Assembly: GCF_000003605.2 (NCBI RefSeq) | Contig: NW_003135335.1 | Span: 392,445 to 417,138, forward strand | DNA from: Saccoglossus kowalevskii | Lineage: Eukaryota > Hemichordata > Enteropneusta > Harrimaniidae | DNA: 24,694 bases | Direction of reading: 5' to 3' | Part shown: positions 10,854 through 20,978 of the stretch, in pieces | Numbering within the stretch: position 1 is the stretch's first letter | Layout: every line of letters begins with the position of its first letter | Position numbers and translations under genes: made by a program | The notes under the pieces: model-generated | What the model saw: only the letters and a program-made list of their open reading frames with translations | The model's database searches: none | Told to the model about the DNA's origin: nothing

Positions 10854-10977
10854 TGTTGATAATGTTGATATGTTGATAATGTGGATAATGTTGATAATGT
10901 TGATATGTTGATAATGTTGATAATGTTGATAATGTTGATAATGTTGATATGTTGAGAATGTTGAGAATGTTGATAAA
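10854..10977 (+). repeat. 9-bp minisatellite, TGTTGATAA type
   Basis: Tandem TGTTGATAA units, with periodic shorter TGTTGATA units that lack one A, and a few substitutions (GTGGATAA, TTGAGAA). Open frames on the minus strand made of Tyr-Gln-His repeats are by-products of it. Confidence 0.95.
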
Positions 10978-11800
10978 CGCAGCGAGGACACTCGAAAATT
11001 TACAGCTTGAAGAAAGGTAAAACAATTAGGGAACTGTAAATTCTGAAATATAGCTCCTATCTCTAGTACGTACGACTAAGAATATGATTTGGGCATGACA
11101 ACCCATATACACGCAAATCCAACAACTGAAATAAGGCACGTCGCTGATTAAACTGATTTAAATTCAACCAAACTTATTAAAAGACAAGATAAGTGTATGG
11201 TTTTTTTTTCAACTATGACACGGACAATAATAAAACATAAATAAGAATGAATGGATGAGTAGAAATCAAATACACTTACATATCACTATGGTGTCTATAG
11301 TTAAACAGCTTGCAGCCAAAAACAATAAATTCAAAACAATCTTCCCAGTAAAATTAAAGGAAAGTTCAACAATATAACAGGGGAGGTAAAAAGCTGGTTT
11401 TAAGATGGGGCTCTATGGAGACGATGTGCCCCCAACGCCCTCTAGTGTTCAATTTTTCTATCCAATAATCCTTTGCAGTTCCAATATGGAATATAGAGTG
11501 AACACATTTTGTCCCTATAACGTTAATTAAAGTAACTACCCTCCCCCATTCGTTCCCATCGGCGTATCGTATGCCGATGTTTGGAGGATTAATGGCAACA
11601 TAACTTCAATATTGTCCAACATATCATATGGATCAATTTTGTCACGTTTTTTTAGGCAACGAAAATAATTATAGTGTAGGCGACCAATCGAAATATGTGT
11701 CGATTGGGGTTTTACCCTAGGGCAATTGGATGACAGTTTGAATTGATCGCATAATGAAACAATTCATTATTGGTCCCCGTGTTTGCATGGAAGGTTAGGT
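10978..11800. other. AT-rich non-coding stretch
   Basis: Contains a CTCF-like word ACGCCCTCTAGTG at 11435-11447 and no supportable gene. No open frame of note. Confidence 0.45.
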
Positions 11801-12470
11801 CGCACCTTTATGTCTGTCTGTGTGTCTGTCCGTATGTCCGCTAGCCTGTTCATAAGTGTGTCAATCTCGTTTCACTGATATCTCTTGGTTTCAATGTAAC
11901 TTGATACACAGCTACTATATCATGAACGTCAGTCCTGATGAGATTTTGGTACAAATCATTGCATGTTAATCAGGTTATTTGCATAAAAATTAATCAGTTT
12001 TAGCATGTTCACTGTGCATATTTGTATCGGTTTGCACTGGTGCATTGACACGATTGCTGTTTTTGTAGAACAATATCTAATATCAGCTTTTAATTACTAT
12101 GCGCATATTAATTTTTAATTTGCATATTTTTTTCAGCATGTTTATTTTGTATCATAACAACGGGTTACTCCATGGGTGTAAACATGGCACATGCAAAACT
12201 CTTGTACATTTGTATACTAATTAACTATTTTCATCATCGTGTTTTGTTTGTATCGTGGATTTACAAGTGGATTATAACTGAGTACATGCATACTGTTTGT
12301 GTAGATCGATATTTTGAAATTAATCAGAGCGTACTAATTAAATAATTACCTTACTAAGTATTTTCAGCATGTCTATTCTGTATCATGACAACGCTTTGAT
12401 CCATTGAGTTGAAACTTGGTACATGCATAACACATGTACTGTTGATTATCTTATAATATTTTCTAATTAA
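11801..12470 (+). repeat. Dispersed repeat family with internal direct copies
   Basis: A TCTGTCTG-rich start (about 11811-11840) is followed by diverged copies of one unit: TTTTAGCATGTTCACTGTG (about 12000), TTCAGCATGTTTATTTTG (from 12132) and TTCAGCATGTCTATTCTG (from 12363). The latter two are 231 bases apart and each continues with ATCATRACAACG and a TGGYACATGCA block. Several CTAATTAA words recur between copies (about 12213, 12334, 12464). A start rich in TCTG followed by text like AACTTGATACACAGCT is common in interspersed repeats of marine invertebrates; that parallel is from memory. Confidence 0.65.
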
Positions 12471-13185
12471 TCTGTTCAGTTTAGAAGGATACTGATTTCT
12501 GTTTCAAATCCTTCGCACACGCGAACCCACCGATTCTGTGTTGATTCTCCATAGTGAATACCACCTATCCGATTACGATATCTGATGGGACCAACAGCCT
12601 GAGGTGGACCAGGCTGGTTCGTTTTTGTTTTTGTCGATAGAGGGCGCATTATAATATTGACTCCAAACGGCCTTCAAAGAATGTCCTTGTACAGCCTATA
12701 TGCTGCGTACATCTGTATTGAAAGTAATGCTTTTGTATTTTATATATTCTCCAATCACAGTCAGAATTTAGGTTAACCGGTTTCCATGGCAACACAGACG
12801 TACTTAATATGTCGGTTAACAGGTAGCAAGACAGACGATTTTTTTAAAGACTGAGAAGCGGATGGGAGTCCCCCGCGTGGGGACACCTAAAGAATGAGGG
12901 GGTGTGCAGTCTACTGATACGGGGGTGTTATATACAGTCGTGACTTTATTGTACTGTCTGTATAAAGTACAGACTACCGTCACATCATGAATAGCACTCA
13001 CTGTTTGCATGAGTATGCTGCGAAATAAACCGTTTCAATGAGTTGAAAGAAAAACAGCCCGGCGTCTAGGAGCGTGAAGGCGTAGGGTTACTGCTATCAC
13101 ACGCTCCCCAGTCTGTGATGTGTCAATGAACCTCTTCACCTAAAGCACTGCGTGTATTCACTTTCTGTCTGTGCCTACTACAGTG
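12471..13185. other. Non-coding stretch with small hairpins
   Basis: GTCCCC-CGCGT-GGGGAC at 12868-12884 and GGAGCGTG/CACGCTCC at 13069-13076 and 13100-13107 (8 perfect pairs, 23-base loop) are the only structure I see. A GAGGGCGC word lies at 12640-12647. No gene is supported. Confidence 0.4.
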
Positions 13186-13760
13186 ATGGAAAGGAAAGTG
13201 CAGGGGAGTACATTTAGTTCTAGAGATAAATATTACCATTTTTTTTTAAAAATTCAAAACAGAATTTTATTAATAAAAAAAAATATAACAGAATTAAAAG
13301 TTGGAAATGAGTGGGTAAAGAGCAAAACAATAATTTTGAAAAAGATAGGTAATTATCCAAATAATTGTATACCTCTATGAGGAGGGTTCTTTGTTTTTTG
13401 ATGAAGACAATATCTCGAAATTGGACAAGAGCCTAATTCAATCATGTTTATGTATGCGATGGCCTGCTTAGAAAAGATGAAATTTACATGGCCCCTACTA
13501 ATTCACCAAGAAACAAATCTACGGGTAGTGATAGGTTATTTCCAGTGTTTTATGTGACATTATGGGATTGCATTTTTGGTGATATTTTAATTAATTCTTT
13601 AATAGTGGCTATGTACTATGGAATTTTAGCAACTCAAAACAAGCTATAATTGCACGACTGCCAAAACCAGAAAAAGAGACTACTGAGCTTCAAAATTGGA
13701 GACCAGTGTCACGATTTTAAAATGGCAGTAGGTACATTGCCAAACGCCTCGAACAAGTAT
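13186..13760 (+). pseudogene. Remnant of an L1/Tx1-like LINE ORF2 (endonuclease-RT linker and start of RT)
   Basis: An ATG-started 64-codon frame gives KYYHFFLKIQNR and LKVGNEWV, resembling the linker of L1-type proteins (residues before the RT). It stops at 13378. In other frames follow FDEDNISKLDKS, then NKSTGSD (13512-13532) with FYVTLWDCIFGDILINSL, matching the L1 NKSPGxDG...EFYxxFW block, then AIIARLPKPEKETTELQNWR, whose NWRP core is at 13694-13705. After that comes a stop and YIAKRLEQV with another stop. The order and spacing match an L1-superfamily RT but with several frameshifts and no catalytic YxDD, which would lie beyond the 3' break. It is a different clade from the copy at 5540-6742. 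Confidence 0.85.
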
Positions 13761-13761
13761 A

Positions 13762-13952
13762 GAACTTGGCGTAAATGGGTAAATGTGATGAATACACCTG
13801 AAATAAACGGGTAAAATAGGCCACTGTACTTGACTTGAATTAATAAACGAGCTCGAGTCGAATACACCTGTCATAAATGGGTCGAATGTACCTGTGTCGT
13901 AAATAGGTAAATTTGTCGAATGCATCTGACGTAAACGGGTGAAATGATCTTG
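13762..13952 (+). repeat. Degenerate minisatellite, unit like GAATACACCTGTCATAAATG
   Basis: About six imperfect units of 24-40 bases built from GAATACACCTG and TAAATGGGT blocks (GAATGTACCTG, GAATGCATCTG, TAAACGGGT, TAAATAGGT). It begins within a few bases of where the LINE homology ends, so the LINE 3' break may lie at this array. Confidence 0.8.
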
Positions 13953-14437
13953 TTTGACGGCGTAGATGTTGTTTTGATCTGCAGTCATTTGCCAATCAAA
14001 AATAATTATAATTGATTAAATCTATTACAAATGAAAAACAACTACACAATCAAACACAGATTCCTTTGAACGATATTGTTTTCACGTGTCAATGCTGTTG
14101 TTGATGCCCGACCCTTCATCGCTAGAGTAAAATACTTTCAGTTCAATTTATCCATTTTGCACTTCGTCATTTTGAGTGTTACGCGTATAGTTGCCATGGT
14201 CACAGTTATTTAATATTTTCAAAACGCCGGAATAGCAACTTTGGGTCACCGCGATTCATTGCCGTTTTGTATTAGTAATGCCTATTATTATTTCGAAAAG
14301 AGAGTCGTTGAGAAAACGTAATATCCATCACCAAAATTCGCCACGGTCGGAACTACACTGGTTGGTCGTCGATGCACTTAATTATAAATAATTAATAAAT
14401 TGTTCGTAAACATATTTTCATCATGATACAATTTATC
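13953..14437. other. Non-coding stretch
   Basis: No gene, repeat or motif that I can support. The sequence is AT-rich with a few CpG words around 14220-14380. Confidence 0.4.
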
Positions 14438-14790
14438 GATAATTTTGATATTTGTGCGTTATATCATAATAAAAATATTGTTATTATATGGGTAATACTC
14501 GAAGCATTAAAGACGGATAGATGCTCAATCCAGTTTTATTTTACGCGCATTATATATTGTGCATCGTATCTTGGGGATGGCGCTTTGATACGATCGAGTA
14601 TTAATGGGTATTGGCGCTGCATTATCAACTCATCCCCGGTATGAGTATATTGCTAGCCCGTGACATCGCTCGTATGAGCTATCCCGACGATGAGGTGATA
14701 TCATTGGATGATAACATGAAACAAGCATTTTTTCACGCTGCATGTTTTAGTAATCTTAATGTGGTACGTAATGTACACGTGTCGAATACT
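14438..14790 (+). pseudogene. Possible decayed ankyrin-repeat coding fragment
   Basis: In one frame from an ATG at 14423, ALYHNKNIVIIWVI and then ASYLGDGALIRSSI align without a gap, 35 residues apart, each resembling the first and second helix of an ankyrin repeat (A..x.G....IR..L). A +1 shift then gives LMGIGAALSTHPRYEYIASP, like the end of a repeat with its loop. A second shift gives FFHAACFSNLNVVRNV, close to the consensus HAAxxxGxxxVVxxL. Ankyrin repeats are protein-binding scaffolds. No splice sites that would join the pieces were identified, so a frameshifted fragment is more likely than a working gene. The repeats are weak, and chance resemblance remains possible. Confidence 0.33.
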
Positions 14791-14983
14791 TCGCTTGGGT
14801 GAAATAAAATTGCCCTGTCGACACGTACTAGTTGTTCTTTGTATGTCGTTATTGCTGCAAAATAAGTAAAAACTGAGTATATTTAGAATATGAAAAGATT
14901 TTTTTATGGCGTACAGTTTGGTGAAAGCAGGAAGTCGAGTAAAGAATAAAGCTTTGTCCCTGGATAAAACTTAATATTTTATA

Positions 14984-15149
14984 TTAAAGTGGGGGGGGTC
15001 GTCGCCTGCGCACGCGCGGGAATTGAGTCCCAAGCGACGATAACAAAACACGCTAAAAACGCGAAGGCTCATGGGTAGACGCTTGTCTGTAAACAATGAC
15101 ACGCTATGGCCATCTGACGCATGTGCAGGTAACGACACCCCCGCTTTAA
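14984..15149. mobile_element. Small palindromic MITE-like element
   Basis: The left end TTAAAGTGGGGGGGGTCGT continues CGCCTGCGCACGCG; the right end, read in reverse complement, is TTAAAGCGGGGGTGTCGTTA continuing CCTGCACATGCG. Arms are about 32 bases with several mismatches, enclosing ~100 bases. No target duplication is clear. The open frames on both strands across this segment arise from the palindrome. Confidence 0.55.
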
Positions 15150-15477
15150 CATCCCGCGTCATTTGGGTGTTTTACTTTAATATACTTGCAATCCTCGTTA
15201 AGATTTGTAAGCCGAAGTGGAGATACGGGGTTGTCCAGCCTGAGAACGGTTTTCTAAATATCACAGATGGTGTGTGATTGTGTTGTAAGTGGAAATGTTA
15301 CAACAAACCAACCCCAACACATTCTAAAGGAAAAGAAAGTCAGTAGTTAGAACAACACCGTGTGATGAGCATTCTTCAACTAGATTGGCTTCAGTCGAGA
15401 TGATTAATTTTTTTTTTTTATTAAATAAGCGAAAATTAGAGTTTCTTGAAACTGTTGACGTAATTGCGAAAGAATAG

Positions 15478-15732
15478 TTGTTAGCACGAAGACATTTCGT
15501 GACACCGCGATATCGCAATCAAGACATGATTGTAATTCTGTATATGGCAAAAGAGGAGGTTTGCCCACTAATCACCGCGATTGAAGTCAGTCTACGTTTC
15601 AACCTCCATCGTCAACTCCTCGCTGCTGGAGCGTGGGTGGGGGCAAATGAGATCATTGAGTTGACCGGGATTGAGAATGGTTGGATAATACCAGTAAATC
15701 GACGTGTCGAGGGGGTGCTACTTGAACTATGA
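15478..15732 (+). other. Unrecognised open frame, doubtful
   Basis: An 84-codon frame (first ATG at 15526) with mixed composition, including a stretch LLAAGAWVGANEIIELTG. The opposite strand is also open with a Ser/Thr-rich 63-codon frame. No domain, splice sites or neighbour supports a gene, and no function is suggested. It could be an exon or transposon fragment, or chance. Confidence 0.12.
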
Positions 15733-18210
15733 ACAGAAGACGTCTTTGTATAACTTGACGCGTGATCGGAAGCCTGTGCGAACGCCGCGGAGGCGGAGAT
15801 CAACCTTTAAATACAGGTGTTGTCACGTTAAAGAGAGCGTAGCGATCGAACAAACAAAGCTGTCTCAATGATTTCGACCCTGTCTGTTTCGGTAGCGTAC
15901 ATAAGTCAAGGTCATTTCATATCTGTATTTCTGTATTCAATGTTCGTTTTTTTTTTTCAAATAAAGCATACGATATACCACATATGTATATACAAAAAAT
16001 AAAGGATTTTGTGATGTTTTCCGCGTGACAAGAAACACGCCGTAGGTTCAAAAAAATGTAAGATTATTTTTTTGTTTAATATATATAAAAGCCTAGTATG
16101 AGTATCAATTTCAAAGTTGCTATAAACCACGTTTTCTCATTTATACATATAATTTCCGGAACCTGTTAAATCGGAAATTGTTTCAGTGGACGTATGTTTT
16201 ATTCGTAATTTAAAACAAATAAAGTTTTAGGTTAAATAGAGAAAGATTTATAGAGATCGCTGACAATTAATTAATGGTAATTAATCGTGTGGAAACAATA
16301 ACTATTTGTACAGTGTATATTTGTATATTGGTATTTCCCGTTAACGTATTACAGTAGATCCTGCATTTATAACGCGTGAAATGAATACTGTCATTTTGAT
16401 TGTTTGTGGATATTTAAGCGTAAGAACGTATTTAATTATTCATTTGAGACATGTCATTAAAGTTTGTTTGTTTCATTTCCCTGTCCATTTTTTTTTTCGG
16501 AGAGAAATGCCTAAAAATGAAAAAACAAATCAATTTTTATAGAAAGCCATGTTAAAATATTATTTCAAAAACGTTAATATTAGTCAATAACAACATTCCT
16601 TAATAATTCTATACAACCATTAGTACACATCTAATATATTATTTTTTCACCACACCTAACACAATTTTGAGATAAGTGGCCCAAAAATCAACTTTTTCTT
16701 ATATTGTTATCTGAGTTGTGTCAACAACTTTACTAAATACAGCCATAGTGTAAACGTCAAGGAAACCTGATCATTTGTTTTCAGTGGTGGCCAACTACCG
16801 TAACCGGCCAGGTTGATTTGCTGGGTTGCAAGAGTCAGGAAACCGGACCACACGGGGTCCGGAAACTATGTAGAATGACCCGCCTAATAAAAAATAACTT
16901 TCTGAAAATCTCGAAAATCTGACATTCGATTCGGGACTTGTTGTGACTCTCATAAATACCCATATGCAAGTAATACTAGTAATCAGCGAGAGATAGGGTT
17001 TGGTTATTTTTTATTATCATGTGATACGTGTTTTAATCACTGACAGTGTGGTATTCTTATTTATTCAGCAGGTATACTTTTTCTCCCGTATTCCTGTTTG
17101 GTACCGAGTTTTGGTATTGTTTATCTCTGAGTTCAAAGTACGTTAAGTTTACGAATGTGTGTTTGGTTTTTAACACCAAACAACGAAAATAGTATCCCTT
17201 TCCTGGCGCCGCAAAACAGACACCAATAAAAACACTAATAGTAAACCTTGCAACAGTGGCGGTGTTGCAGAGGGAACTGGACCCCTTAAGTTGGCAAAAG
17301 CTCAAACACGACTTGTGTAAGTTTGAGTAATAGAACTTTCCTTTTAGACAGGTAATATTAATATGGCTGCTGCATAAAGGACGAAAAATATGATTAATGG
17401 TTGTCATTTTAGAAGCAATTTGAGGCGAGCATTGCAAATTGTTAGAATGAAATGTCATATTTTACAAACAAAAACTAAATTGGGGATAGAAATTTCCCTT
17501 GTACGTCTCTTTACGTGGACATATTGCTGTGTATAAAGTTTGGTCATGTGACAGGCCAGAAGAGTCAGATTCTATTTCACACTCAGTATGCAGTGGACTA
17601 AGTATGTCTTTGTTAATACGCCGAGTTAATGCAGTACATTGTGTAATGGTGTGTGTTCAAAGTAGGTCAGACTTCCCACGGACGTACAAAATCCCCTAGA
17701 CACAACACTCGGCCCAAGTGAACTTGAAGGAAGTTACAGAGGTCAAAACGCGGGGTATCACCAGATATGTTAGCATATGAATTAATATATGGTTAAGCAT
17801 CAGAAACACATAGATGGGAGATTATATTTTGATTGCTAGTATTTTTGAGCTAGTGTGCTGCTGTAAATATTTGTGTTTTTCCTTTTATAAAATGCTTGTG
17901 TAATTTTGTTACCTCTTAATTTCTTCAGCAATACATTCAAAATGTTAAAATATGGTTATACAACTGTATTAGTCTATTTTTCCGAACACTGCCGCAAATT
18001 ACCGTGAATGTCCAGACTCGGCGTGGAGTACACGTACAAACAGCGACAGCGTCAAAACAATATTTTTGCTGCAGTTTTAGGCATTTTTATGTATTGCGTA
18101 TCGGTCACATGATAGTCTAATGTCGCATATATGTATATACTTGATATAGTGGTATGTCGCCCACAAATGTGAATTCTGTTTTGAAACCCATACCCGAAAA
18201 TAGTCAAATA
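15733..18210. other. Long AT-rich intergenic stretch
   Basis: No gene is supported. One perfect hairpin CCGGACC-ACACGG-GGTCCGG lies at 16843-16862. The 133-codon minus-strand frame at 17057-17458 has no recognisable domain and an unremarkable composition; I do not call it. Confidence 0.5.
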
Positions 18211-18214
18211 GTCG

Positions 18215-18222
18215 TGACGTCA
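18215..18222. promoter_or_regulatory. Perfect CRE palindrome TGACGTCA (distal)
   Basis: Full-length cAMP-response-element palindrome about 830 bases upstream of the exon 1 start codon. CREB/ATF family proteins bind this word. Function is inferred from the motif and its position only. Confidence 0.3.
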
Positions 18223-18738
18223 GTGGAAACCATTCACAATTTTGGATTTTCGTGGAAAATCATTGTCGGAAATGTTCGGTGAAAATCGTCACCAGTTTGC
18301 GGGCGGTACACTATGGTGCGTATACAACGTAAACACTATGGCCCGGCCCCCAATCGTGACCCTCCCGACCCCATCCGACCCATAGTGACCCGAGAGGACA
18401 GTTCTAGCAAGTCATTCTTTGTCACCAGTTAGTTTCAATAGCCCAGTCACGACACACGTATAAATGTAATAGTATTTGATCTGTCTTTGTCCTCAGAATA
18501 AAAGAATCGGTCATTGACAACTGAAACGGCATTGAAAGTCATCAATGTCGATTTAATTTAACACAATTGTGTTCTGCACGTTCCTCGCGAAAACCGGATT
18601 TCGACAGCAGTCACTATTTCCAGAAAGTAGTTCCGCAATTCACATTACAAACAGTAGACGCGGCGCGGCGCATTTCAAAGTTGTCGGAATTTGTAATTCA
18701 GTGAAGTAATTCGGTTAATAACGGTACGCTAATTTCGA

Positions 18739-18746
18739 TGACGTCA
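18739..18746. promoter_or_regulatory. Perfect CRE palindrome TGACGTCA (proximal)
   Basis: Second identical palindrome, about 300 bases upstream of the start codon at 19042 and within a region richer in CpG (18560-18900) than its surroundings. Together with the distal copy it suggests CREB/ATF-type control of the gene downstream. Confidence 0.38.
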
Positions 18747-18830
18747 TATGAGCGTTACTCACTCTTTACGTCGCATATCCGGGGTACAAGCACCTTGTGT
18801 GCACACACTCGTCGCGTCTGGTTTACACGT

Positions 18831-18838
18831 ACATAAAA
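18831..18838 (+). promoter_or_regulatory. TATA-like CATAAAAG upstream of exon 1
   Basis: CATAAAAG lies about 205 bases before the start codon. If used, transcription would start near 18855-18870 and give a 5' leader of about 180 bases without an intervening intron. This is a weak, single-motif prediction. Confidence 0.2.
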
Positions 18839-19041
18839 GACAAACGAACGTACAGTTCTCTATGCGTGGGCGAACCGAGTGTTTATATTTGAACGCTAAT
18901 CTCGAGTACTAGTCACAACTGAGAACGCAGTACAAAGCGTAACATCGCTCACTTCGAGTCCGGTATTTTCAGTGGCGGGTGTTTCTCGATACCTCGACGC
19001 ACTGCTACAATTTCAAAAATATTTGTTTGTTTTTTTTAACA

Positions 19042-19198
19042 ATGATTTCACCCAGAACACGACCCGTGTTAGTCTTTTACGGGCTTTTACTAATTCTACA
19101 ACGCGGTTTCTCCGAGGGTTTAGATGATTTAATGGAAACGTGTGCCAGTGAAGTAGCAGCCCTCCGCCAGTGTGCCAGTCGTAGTGGTGGCTTCACAG
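19042..19198 (+). CDS. Exon 1 of a secreted or membrane protein with an ALK/LTK-type glycine-rich domain: signal peptide and N-terminus
   Basis: The ATG at 19042 sits in a good start context (AACAATGA) and is the first ATG of its open frame. Residues 1-24 form a clear signal peptide: a basic n-region (R5, R7), a hydrophobic core VLVFYGLLLIL (9-19) and a likely cleavage after GFS (24). The mature start EGLDDLMETCASEV has two cysteines (34 and 44). The exon ends at CAG followed by GTAAGA, an almost ideal splice donor, after 157 bases, so the intron is phase 1. Spliced to 20823 it continues as GFTARFTTLG without a stop. The protein therefore enters the secretory route. Whether it is a receptor kinase or a soluble glycine-rich protein cannot be told from this window. 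Confidence 0.8.
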
Positions 19199-20822
19199 GT
19201 AAGAACGCCTACTCTTATTTAAAGTTATTTTACAACTTTCGTTGCTATTTAAAAGGCTGTTTCTTTCGCTTTTGTTGAAGTTTCTTGTGTTTGATTATAA
19301 TTGCTTGCCATGTTAGTCTTCGTTTTTTGTATTCTTCAAAATTGACTTAAATTCGATAATATTTTTTAGAATATGATTACTGGAACCATAGACTGGAGGG
19401 TCTATGCTGGAACACGGTACTTCGAAATACATATTTCACCGAAACATTTAAAAACTATCCAACTATTTCTTTTTTTATTGAAAATAACAATATAAACATC
19501 TTATATAGAAATATTGGGTCCATTTGCGCGCTATTTCTACACGTGTTTACATATAAATGTGTAAAATTGTTGATATTTGCATGTAAGCTGTGCTTTGGCT
19601 AGTATTGTATGTTTATACCATTTTAGTTAACATATTTTACCCCGCAGCGTAAACATTGAATACCGCGTAGAATCAACGCATTGTTGCCGGAATACAACTC
19701 CTGTCAATTTCCAGGGCCACTGGACCACTGCAGGTAACTTTAATCTGAAACGCAACTCGGAAAAAAAACGGCGCATTTTTTTATAAAACAATTTAACGTT
19801 GGGTCACTGAAGTCGTAGAAATTCACGGTACAACTGCCAGTGAATAAATGTTAAATTCGATACGACTACTCGTGTTTTACTCTTGGAGTAGGATCGTATT
19901 TTGTTGCGGTAAAATGCGTGCATGGTTGTGGACTCTGCTGCGCCAACGCCTATCACACAAAATATGTCGTAATTTTGGAAGCAGTCGCGATACTGAATTC
20001 GGCGCTCGGCTGTAAATTTTATCGCTGTTGGATACGAATTCAAACTATCCGATGACAGCGTCAGTCCCAATGGGTTCGTGTCACTCTACATACGTTGCGA
20101 ACCGAAAGAATGTGCCTGCCTGCAGCGAGATTGAATTCATAGAAAATCTATTAAACTGACACCTTTGAGTGTGAACAACGCCCACTATCTTCATATCAAG
20201 TCTAAATCAGAACGCGGCGTGGTCCTCGTTTGGCACTCATCCAATTTATTCAGCCCAGCAACCGTGACTGACCAAAAAAATGTTGACTATATATAGTTAG
20301 AGAGCCATTATTGAATGAAACAGCACGTTATCATTTTCAAGTCAAGCTACTTACGAGTCTTTGCCGCGGTCTGATTGGCTATCCAATCCTAACACTTAAC
20401 ATTCAGACCAATCAGAGAGCAGTTTGTTTGTTGACAGTTTTTTGTTATTTTTGTTTTTACGTATATTAGCTTCGACTCAACTGAGAAATTGTCAAACTCC
20501 GAAATCTAGTTCTATGCAACGGCGGTTTAGAAGAAACCAATCACGATTCGTAAAAAATGTTTGAACTCAACGTATTTAAAAGGTGCACCCGCCCCTCATC
20601 CGTACAGTCAATCCATATACATTAGGTCTATGCCCAAACTCAATTTCAAGGTCACAGGCAATATCGCCTGTATTCGATTGTTGTCCTTTATAGATATGAC
20701 CGGATTAAATATATGCACTGGAATATAATTGTCAGCAATCACATAAAATCGTCTCCAGTTACCCAAATTTCATGAATTTTAATTAACACTAATTTCATAT
20801 TAATTTCCTTTTCAATTCACAG
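19199..20822 (+). other. Intron 1 (phase 1, 1624 bases)
   Basis: Bounded by GTAAGA at the 5' end and TTTTCAATTCACAG at the 3' end. It contains a CATAGAC-TGGAGG-GTCTATG hairpin at 19387-19406, a pair of CCAATCAG/CTGATTGG words around 20370-20415, and no supported internal gene. The minus-strand open frame at 19804-20070 has no recognisable motif. Confidence 0.78.
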
Positions 20823-20978
20823 CACGCTTCACCACTCTCGGTACGTACGGGCGATTTGGACCCACTTCACTGGGCGACCACTACAGCGGCCAAGATCACG
20901 AACATTTAGTCAGACTGAATGACGGTATTCAGGTATTCACAGTACCTCATTCGAGTGATTACATCATAGAAGCCGCAG
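20823..20978 (+). CDS. Exon 2 of the same gene: start of an ALK/LTK-type glycine-rich domain
   Basis: The exon is 156 bases, phase 1 at both ends, preceded by a pyrimidine tract and CACAG and followed by GTGTGT. It encodes residues 53-104. The pattern FTTLGTYGRFGP, SLGDHYSGQDH, a GIQVFTVP core and DYIIEAAG follows the opening of the glycine-rich domain found beside the membrane in ALK/LTK receptors (FxTCGxxGxxGPT, GIQxWxVP, YxIxxxGAxGG) and in many invertebrate secreted proteins. Unlike vertebrate ALK, the Cys after FTT is Leu here and the second Cys region is GDHY, so the usual cysteine pair is absent. The G-rich core GAxGG should begin the next exon; I do not see it downstream, so intron 2 probably exceeds 3.7 kb. 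Kinase or ligand identity is not shown. Confidence 0.75.

Noticed and set aside
10746-11025. Two minus-strand frames rich in Tyr-Gln-His and Leu-Ser-Thr
   Set aside because: They are frames of the 9-bp TGTTGATAA minisatellite.
17057-17458. 133-codon minus-strand frame, the longest in the window
   Set aside because: No signal peptide, domain, splice sites or codon pattern supports it; length is within chance for AT-rich DNA of this size.
18979-19041. N-terminal extension of exon 1
   Set aside because: The extension would begin at GTG; the first ATG in frame is at 19042, has a good start context and yields a clean signal peptide.
19199-19278. Reading through the exon 1 donor to a stop at 19276
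   Set aside because: The CAG-GTAAGA donor and the in-phase match to the glycine-rich domain at 20823 explain the boundary better; a retained-intron product is possible but unsupported.
20360-20420. CTGATTGG and CCAATCAG words as NF-Y promoter sites
   Set aside because: They lie in intron 1, and similar words are scattered through the window, so they may only be repeat-derived.
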